Below are positions 5,754 to 10,033 of a stretch of 10,033 bases of DNA, one piece after another. Position numbers and translations under genes: made by a program. The stretch covers positions 1-10,033 of the forward strand of contig DAOVNS010000045.1 in the NCBI GenBank assembly GCA_030630075.1, read 5' to 3'. The notes under the pieces were generated by a model that worked only from the letters and a program-made list of their open reading frames with translations, did no database searches and was not told where the DNA came from. How positions within the stretch are numbered: position 1 is the stretch's first letter; the number at the start of each line of letters is the position of its first letter. The stretch comes from a bacterium. Its GTDB lineage: Bacteria; Dependentiae; Babeliae; Babeliales; UASB340.

Positions 5754-5818
5754 AAAAAAATAAAACAACCGACAAGTGCATTATTCTTATAAAAAAACAC
5801 ACAAATGTCGATTGTTTT
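5754..5818 (-). terminator. Terminator-like hairpin abutting the next gene's SD
   Basis: On the minus strand AAAACAATCGACA (5818-5806) pairs with TGTCGGTTGTTTT (5774-5762) over 13 bp with one G-U, across a 31-nt loop, followed by A and seven T. It lies 24 nt after the protease stop codon. The T-run touches the SD (AAAGGG, 5753-5748) of the downstream gene, so it could be a simple terminator or a leader attenuator. The loop holds a weak promoter candidate (TCGACA, 17 bp, AAGAAT at 5788-5783). Confidence 0.55.
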
Positions 5819-5841
5819 AATAAAATTCTTTTTTTAGGTTT

Positions 5842-7221
5842 TTATTTAGTCAGATACTCCCTTAAAAAATCTATCCATAAACAATCTTTAGCAAAGTCAG
5901 TTAAATAATAAGATTTATCAATTTGCGTTACAGGAAAATAAATTGACAAACCTTTAGCAGACGCCACGCTTTGTCCCGCGGTATTAGCAATAACCGAATT
6001 TTCCACTAACTTCATAGAAACACTCAGGGCCTCTTTTAATTCTGTAACAGATTTTTTTAAAGCAGCACTGTTCAAAATTTTCTGCGACGTTGGTGTATAT
6101 GCATTTTTAAGAAGTGTATCGAATTTTGAATAGAAAGAATAAAGATCAATATAATTTTTGGCACTAAATTGTAGCGAGTTTTTTCGTGCTTCTTGAATTA
6201 ATTTTTTAATAATTAAACCATCGTGCTGTTTACAAGCCTTAAATTTATTAACAACAGTGTTAATACTTTCCTTTATTAAATTCATCTTACTCAAAGTAAC
6301 AGCGGATTGCGTATAAAATTTAATTCTATTTTTATAATATCTTTCGTATGTAGCAACTACGCTTTTAGCAAAAGTTTCGGGCGTTATTCCACCAAAACTA
6401 AGTCCCTGCATTAAAGATAAGTAATCCCATCCGTATGCAAGTTCAACTTCTTGCGACGCAATCATATAATTTGCATACTCCTTTGTTTGATACGCCATTT
6501 CAACCATGGCCATCAAACATGCATCCATTCCTAAAACGTCTATCTTTTTACCTTTTAAAACATTTGTTTTTATTTGACGCAAAGCTTCGGACAACTGCTG
6601 ATTGGTCATATATGTTCTACTATTTTCGTTAAATAAAATTCCGCGCTGAGTAAAAACTTCTTGTTCCTCTAAAAGTTGTTCATGAATATCTTTTTCTTCT
6701 TGTGTTGATGTAAACGTTAAATCTTCTATCTGCATTCTTGGATTATCAGATATAGCATCTGTATCAATACCCATTCCCAAACCATAAATATTTCCGCGCA
6801 TTGCACCCCAAACAGGATCCAAAATCCCTACGCCATGATTCCATAAAATTAATCCATAATTTTTTGCTGCATATTTCGTAACAGCCCAATTCATTGAATC
6901 AACTAAGTCTTTTGATTGGTTTCCATCAGTATCTATTGGCAAATAAGTATCCAGTTCTATTTTATTTTTGTTTATTTTATATCTCCAAACACCCTTTTGA
7001 TTTAATTGATACCACTGAACCAACATATTTAAATTTGCATTTGAACCTATAGTCGACATGTCACTTAAATTTTTTGCAGCAAATTTCGACAAGTTATTTT
7101 TTGCCTGAACATAAACAAGAACCGTCCACTCCGCCGATGCAAAAGCAGATGAAACTGTAGTAAAAATAAAAAGGAACAATACCAAAAAATAATTGTTAAA
7201 TTTTATTTTGAAATTCAACAT
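5842..7221 (-). CDS. Secreted clostripain-like cysteine protease (peptidase C11)
   Basis: A 459-residue protein. Residues 1-30 form a signal peptide (Lys-rich start, YFLVLFLFIF core, likely cleavage after AFA or ASA). EWTVLVYVQAKNNL follows, the usual first strand of the C11 domain. The probable catalytic pair is H129 in LILWNHGVG and C235 in DVLGMDACLMAMVEMAYQ, both matching the NHG and DACLM signatures of clostripain. GLSIYFP near the C-terminus is also typical of the family. Clostripain-type enzymes are clan CD proteases that usually cut after Arg or Lys and need Ca2+; here the specificity is not shown. Export suggests an extracytoplasmic role, such as digesting host or environmental protein. 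The ATG at 7221 has a purine-rich AAAGGGGGAAGGG directly upstream. Confidence 0.88.
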   Translation of the reverse strand: MLNFKIKFNNYFLVLFLFIFTTVSSAFASAEWTVLVYVQAKNNLSKFAAKNLSDMSTIGSNANLNMLVQWYQLNQKGVWRYKINKNKIELDTYLPIDTDGNQSKDLVDSMNWAVTKYAAKNYGLILWNHGVGILDPVWGAMRGNIYGLGMGIDTDAISDNPRMQIEDLTFTSTQEEKDIHEQLLEEQEVFTQRGILFNENSRTYMTNQQLSEALRQIKTNVLKGKKIDVLGMDACLMAMVEMAYQTKEYANYMIASQEVELAYGWDYLSLMQGLSFGGITPETFAKSVVATYERYYKNRIKFYTQSAVTLSKMNLIKESINTVVNKFKACKQHDGLIIKKLIQEARKNSLQFSAKNYIDLYSFYSKFDTLLKNAYTPTSQKILNSAALKKSVTELKEALSVSMKLVENSVIANTAGQSVASAKGLSIYFPVTQIDKSYYLTDFAKDCLWIDFLREYLTK

Positions 7222-7282
7222 CCCTTCCCCCTTTCAAAATTTCCCCTCAAAACTATTATTGAATCCCCTAATTCACATACAA

Positions 7283-7310
7283 TGTATAAAAAAAATACGG
7301 GCTAAATCAA
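7283..7310 (-). promoter_or_regulatory. Candidate promoter of the C11 protease gene
   Basis: On the minus strand TTGATT (7310-7305) is 16 bp from TATACA (7288-7283), each four of six to consensus. It leaves a leader of about 55 nt before the ATG at 7221. The 246-bp divergent gap with leuS also holds a short GC-rich palindrome, AGCGC-G-GCGCT, at 7335-7345, of unknown meaning. Confidence 0.4.
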
Positions 7311-7392
7311 CATTTCAGATATAAATAAAAGACAAGCGCGGCGCTATGCATATTTTTCCTAATAGAAAAAACAAGCCAAAAGTACATTATTT

Positions 7393-7421
7393 TTATCAAC
7401 AATGGTTTTTTGTGGTACAAT
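7393..7421 (+). promoter_or_regulatory. leuS promoter
   Basis: TTATCA (7393-7398, four of six) is 17 bp from TACAAT (7416-7421, five of six), with TGG directly before the -10 giving an extended TGn element. A start near 7428 leaves about 40 nt before the ATG. No T-box stem or specifier structure fits in such a short leader. Confidence 0.6.
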
Positions 7422-7467
7422 TTTTTATATCAAAATCAAAAATGATATTTAAAATAAAGGCAAAAAA

Positions 7468-9918
7468 ATGAATTACGATTTTAAGAAAATCGAAAAAAAA
7501 TGGCAGAAAAGCTGGAAAGAGAATCCATATTTTAAAACCAAACCCGATAATAAATCTTTAAAGAAATTTTATTGCTTGGACATGTTTCCATATCCATCCG
7601 GTTCTGGCCTTCATGTTGGACACTGGAAAAACTATGTTCTTTCTGATATTTATGCACGTATAAAGTTTTTGCAAGGATATAACGTTCTTCATCCAATGGG
7701 CTGGGATGCTTTTGGCTTACCTGCAGAAAATTATGCAATTAAAACAAAAACGCATCCTAAAGAGGCAACCAACAAAAACATTGCTCTATTTAAAGAGCAA
7801 ATGGAAAAAATTGGCGCAATTTATGACTGGGATAAAACTGTAAATACAACCGATCCCGAATATTATAAATGGACTCAATGGATATTTTTGCAAATGTTCA
7901 AAAAAGGTCTTGCGTACGAATCTAATAAACCAATCAATTGGTGCCCATCTTGTAAAACGGGTCTTGCAAATGAAGAAGTTGTTGCAGGAAAATGCGATCG
8001 CTGTGGAACAGAAGTTGTACAAAAAAACATTCGCCAATGGGTTTTAAAAATTACCGAATATGCCGAACAGTTACTTGATGGCCTTGATAAATTAAACTGG
8101 CCAGAAAAAGTAAAACTGATGCAAAAAAATTGGATCGGTAAAAGTAAAGGTGCAAAAATAATATTTAAAACAGAAAATGGAATAGAACTTCCAGCCTTTA
8201 CAACAAGACCCGATACCCTTTTTGGTGCAACATTTATGGTTATAGCACCCGATCACGATCTTGTTGAAAAAATTACAACAGAAATGCAAAAAGATGCTGT
8301 TAAAAAATACCAACAAGAAGTTGCTCAGTTAACAGAGCTCGAAAGAACAACCGAAACAAAAGATAAAACTGGAGTATTTACAGGAAGTTATGCAATAAAT
8401 CCAATCAATAATGAAAAAATTCCAGTATATATTTCGAGCTATGTTTTAAAATCATACGGAACCGGAATAATAATGTGTGTCCCTGCACACGATCAAAGAG
8501 ATTTTGAATTTGCAAAAAAATTCGAAATACCAATCCGCCAAGTTGTAAAACCAGCACATCTTGATAACAGCTGTTTTGATAAAGATGGAAATCAAATTTG
8601 TGCAATTACCGAAGATGGTAACTTAATTAATTCTGGCGAATTTAACGGTCTTGATGCAAAAATAAAAGCAGCTCCAGAAATGACATTTTTCTTAGAAAAA
8701 AAAGGTCTTGCAACACACGAAACAAATTACAAATTAAGAGATTGGATCTTTTCTCGTCAACGTTATTGGGGCGAACCTATTCCACTTATTCATTGTGAAA
8801 AATGTGGAATTGTTCCTGTTCCAGAAAACGAACTTCCTATAGTTTTACCGGAAGTTGAAAATTATGAACCAACAGGAACAGGCGAATCTCCTTTAGCAGG
8901 AATTGAAGATTGGGTTAGTACCAAATGTCCTGAATGTGGTGGTGATGCAAAACGTGAAACAAATACAATGCCGCAATGGGCAGGATCATGTTGGTATTTT
9001 TTACGTTATCCGAATCCAAACTTAAAAGATAAACCATTCACAAAAGAAAATATGCAATATTGGCTTCCAGTTGATTTGTATATCGGCGGAATTGAACATG
9101 CTGTTTTACATCTTTTGTATTCACGTTTTTACGTAAAAGTTTTACATGAGCTTGGATATTTACCATTCGATGAACCATTCACACAACTATTCAATCAAGG
9201 AATGGTTTGTATGAAATCTCCAAAAACTGGTCGTATAGAAAAAATGTCTAAATCAAAGGGCAACGTTGTAAATCCTGAAGAAATTATAAATGAATTCGGC
9301 GTTGATTCACTTAGAATGTACGAATTATTTATGGGACCACCAGAACTTGATGTTGAATGGCAAATGGATGGAATAAAAGGTGTTAAAAATTTCTTGAATA
9401 GATTATGGAATTTTGTAACAACACCAGAAAACATTTTACCTGCCGGCCAAAAAGCAAGTTTAGAATCGCAAAAACGCTTTCACAGGTTCTTAAAAGATTA
9501 TCAAGAACGTATCGAAGCATTTAAAACAAACACTGCCGTTTCTGCAATTATGGAATATCTTAACGATCTTACATCTCAAAAGTTAAAACTAGATCATGAA
9601 TTACTCGAAAATTTATTGGTCACAATTTCAACAATGGTTCCATACTTTGCAAGTGAATTAATTCAAAAGCTTTTGGGCAAAGAATTGGAAAATTTAACTT
9701 GGACAAAATACAACGAAGAACTTGCACAAGTCAGTGAAATTGTAATCGCAATTCAGGTTAACGGAAAATTACGTGGAACTTTAAAAGCAAACAAAGATTG
9801 CAAACAAGAAGATATCGAACCTCAAGCAAAAGACATGATTGCTAAATGGTTAGAAAACAAAACAATAGTTAAAACTATTTTTGTTAAAAATCGATTAATT
9901 AGTTTTGTTATAAAATGA
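7468..9918 (+). CDS. leuS: Leucyl-tRNA synthetase
   Basis: An 816-residue class I aminoacyl-tRNA synthetase of bacterial length and order; it charges tRNA-Leu in the cytoplasm. Seen: the HIGH signature as HVGH (49-52) in FPYPSGSGLHVGHWKNY; a zinc-type pair C159-x2-C162 and C176-x2-C179; the CP1 editing domain with TRPDTL (246-251) and GTGIIMCVPAHDQRDFEFA, including the Asp that family studies link to hydrolysis of mischarged tRNA; DWIFSRQRYWGEPIP; a second CxxC cluster (CEKCG, CPECGG); and KMSKS (592-596). An anticodon-binding helical domain and a small C-terminal domain (IAIQVNGKLRGTL) follow. The start is supported by AAAGG 7 nt upstream. The stop is TGA, followed at once by a terminator. 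Divergent from the protease gene. Confidence 0.98.
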   Translation: MNYDFKKIEKKWQKSWKENPYFKTKPDNKSLKKFYCLDMFPYPSGSGLHVGHWKNYVLSDIYARIKFLQGYNVLHPMGWDAFGLPAENYAIKTKTHPKEATNKNIALFKEQMEKIGAIYDWDKTVNTTDPEYYKWTQWIFLQMFKKGLAYESNKPINWCPSCKTGLANEEVVAGKCDRCGTEVVQKNIRQWVLKITEYAEQLLDGLDKLNWPEKVKLMQKNWIGKSKGAKIIFKTENGIELPAFTTRPDTLFGATFMVIAPDHDLVEKITTEMQKDAVKKYQQEVAQLTELERTTETKDKTGVFTGSYAINPINNEKIPVYISSYVLKSYGTGIIMCVPAHDQRDFEFAKKFEIPIRQVVKPAHLDNSCFDKDGNQICAITEDGNLINSGEFNGLDAKIKAAPEMTFFLEKKGLATHETNYKLRDWIFSRQRYWGEPIPLIHCEKCGIVPVPENELPIVLPEVENYEPTGTGESPLAGIEDWVSTKCPECGGDAKRETNTMPQWAGSCWYFLRYPNPNLKDKPFTKENMQYWLPVDLYIGGIEHAVLHLLYSRFYVKVLHELGYLPFDEPFTQLFNQGMVCMKSPKTGRIEKMSKSKGNVVNPEEIINEFGVDSLRMYELFMGPPELDVEWQMDGIKGVKNFLNRLWNFVTTPENILPAGQKASLESQKRFHRFLKDYQERIEAFKTNTAVSAIMEYLNDLTSQKLKLDHELLENLLVTISTMVPYFASELIQKLLGKELENLTWTKYNEELAQVSEIVIAIQVNGKLRGTLKANKDCKQEDIEPQAKDMIAKWLENKTIVKTIFVKNRLISFVIK

Positions 9919-9920
9919 TA

Positions 9921-9948
9921 AAGAGAGGATAAATTCCTCTCTTTTTTT
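9921..9948 (+). terminator. Rho-independent terminator of leuS
   Basis: A 9-bp perfect stem, AAGAGAGGA with TCCTCTCTT, around a 5-nt loop is followed by five further T. It starts 2 nt after the leuS stop codon. Confidence 0.88.
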
Positions 9949-9973
9949 ATTTAAAAGAAAGAAAGAGAGAGTT

Positions 9974-10033
9974 ATGGATGTAAACTTTGATCTATCAATA
10001 GATGTTTTTAGTAAAGAATACAAAGAATGCATC
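9974..10033 (+). CDS. Start of an unidentified gene (3' end outside window)
   Basis: An ATG at 9974 opens a frame of 20 codons to the window edge, beginning MDVNFDLSIDVFSKEYKECI. A purine-rich AAGAGAGAG ends 2 nt before the ATG, an imperfect and close SD. It follows the leuS terminator, and no separate promoter is obvious in the 25 nt between. Too little is visible to name a family. Confidence 0.55.
   Translation, partial: MDVNFDLSIDVFSKEYKECI

Noticed and set aside
5742..5768. TTG start extending the small secreted protein
   Set aside because: It would bury the signal peptide behind nine residues and overlap the terminator-like hairpin; the GTG at 5741 has a good SD.
7422..7467. T-box leader upstream of leuS
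   Set aside because: Only about 40 nt lie between the likely start site and the ATG; there is no T-box motif, specifier stem or antiterminator.
9916..9918. TGA recoding (UGA as Trp or Gly)
   Set aside because: leuS ends at the normal family C-terminus with this TGA and a terminator follows at once, so the standard code applies.

Overview
The window is AT-rich bacterial DNA that uses the standard code: TGA ends leuS directly before a terminator, and TGG encodes Trp. Most genes have a recognisable Shine-Dalgarno (SD) site. The mix of an ATAD3-like AAA ATPase, small secreted proteins with short hydrophobic signal peptides, a secreted clostripain-like protease, a stand-alone GIY-YIG nuclease and compact intergenic repeats suggests a small-genome, host-associated bacterium. 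My best guess is Candidatus Dependentiae (TM6/Babeliae). This is inference from gene style, not a database match.

Layout: (1) 2-793 (+) is the C-terminal part of an ATAD3-like AAA ATPase, closed by a strong terminator that may work in both directions. (2) A minus-strand block follows: trxB (1518-2438), coupled by a 1-nt gap to a small secreted protein whose tail looks like one leucine-rich repeat (896-1516). Upstream lies a GIY-YIG nuclease gene (2600-2842) with its own perfect-palindrome terminator. (3) 2843-3025 holds short repeated motifs and a tmRNA terminator. (4) 3026-3454 (-) is a one-piece tmRNA (ssrA) with an unusually long predicted tag of 31 residues. (5) 3455-3768 is the divergent tmRNA/rsmA promoter region. 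It carries a 223-bp element of two perfect 51-bp inverted repeats around an AT-rich 121-bp core. (6) rsmA/ksgA (3769-4596, +) converges on a NUDIX gene (4666-5283, -) across a REP-like GC-rich palindrome. (7) A further minus-strand set runs from a secreted C11 cysteine protease (5842-7221) through a terminator-like leader to a small secreted protein (5298-5741) and the NUDIX gene. (8) leuS (7468-9918, +) has a clear promoter and terminator, and a further gene starts at 9974 and leaves the window.

The housekeeping theme is translation: tmRNA ribosome rescue, RsmA 16S rRNA methylation and leucyl-tRNA charging. The accessory theme is secretion and possible host interaction: the C11 protease and two small exported proteins. 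The points most worth a second look are the tmRNA tag, the 51-bp inverted-repeat element, a thioredoxin reductase that has lost its NADPH-phosphate-binding arginines, and the ATAD3-like ATPase.
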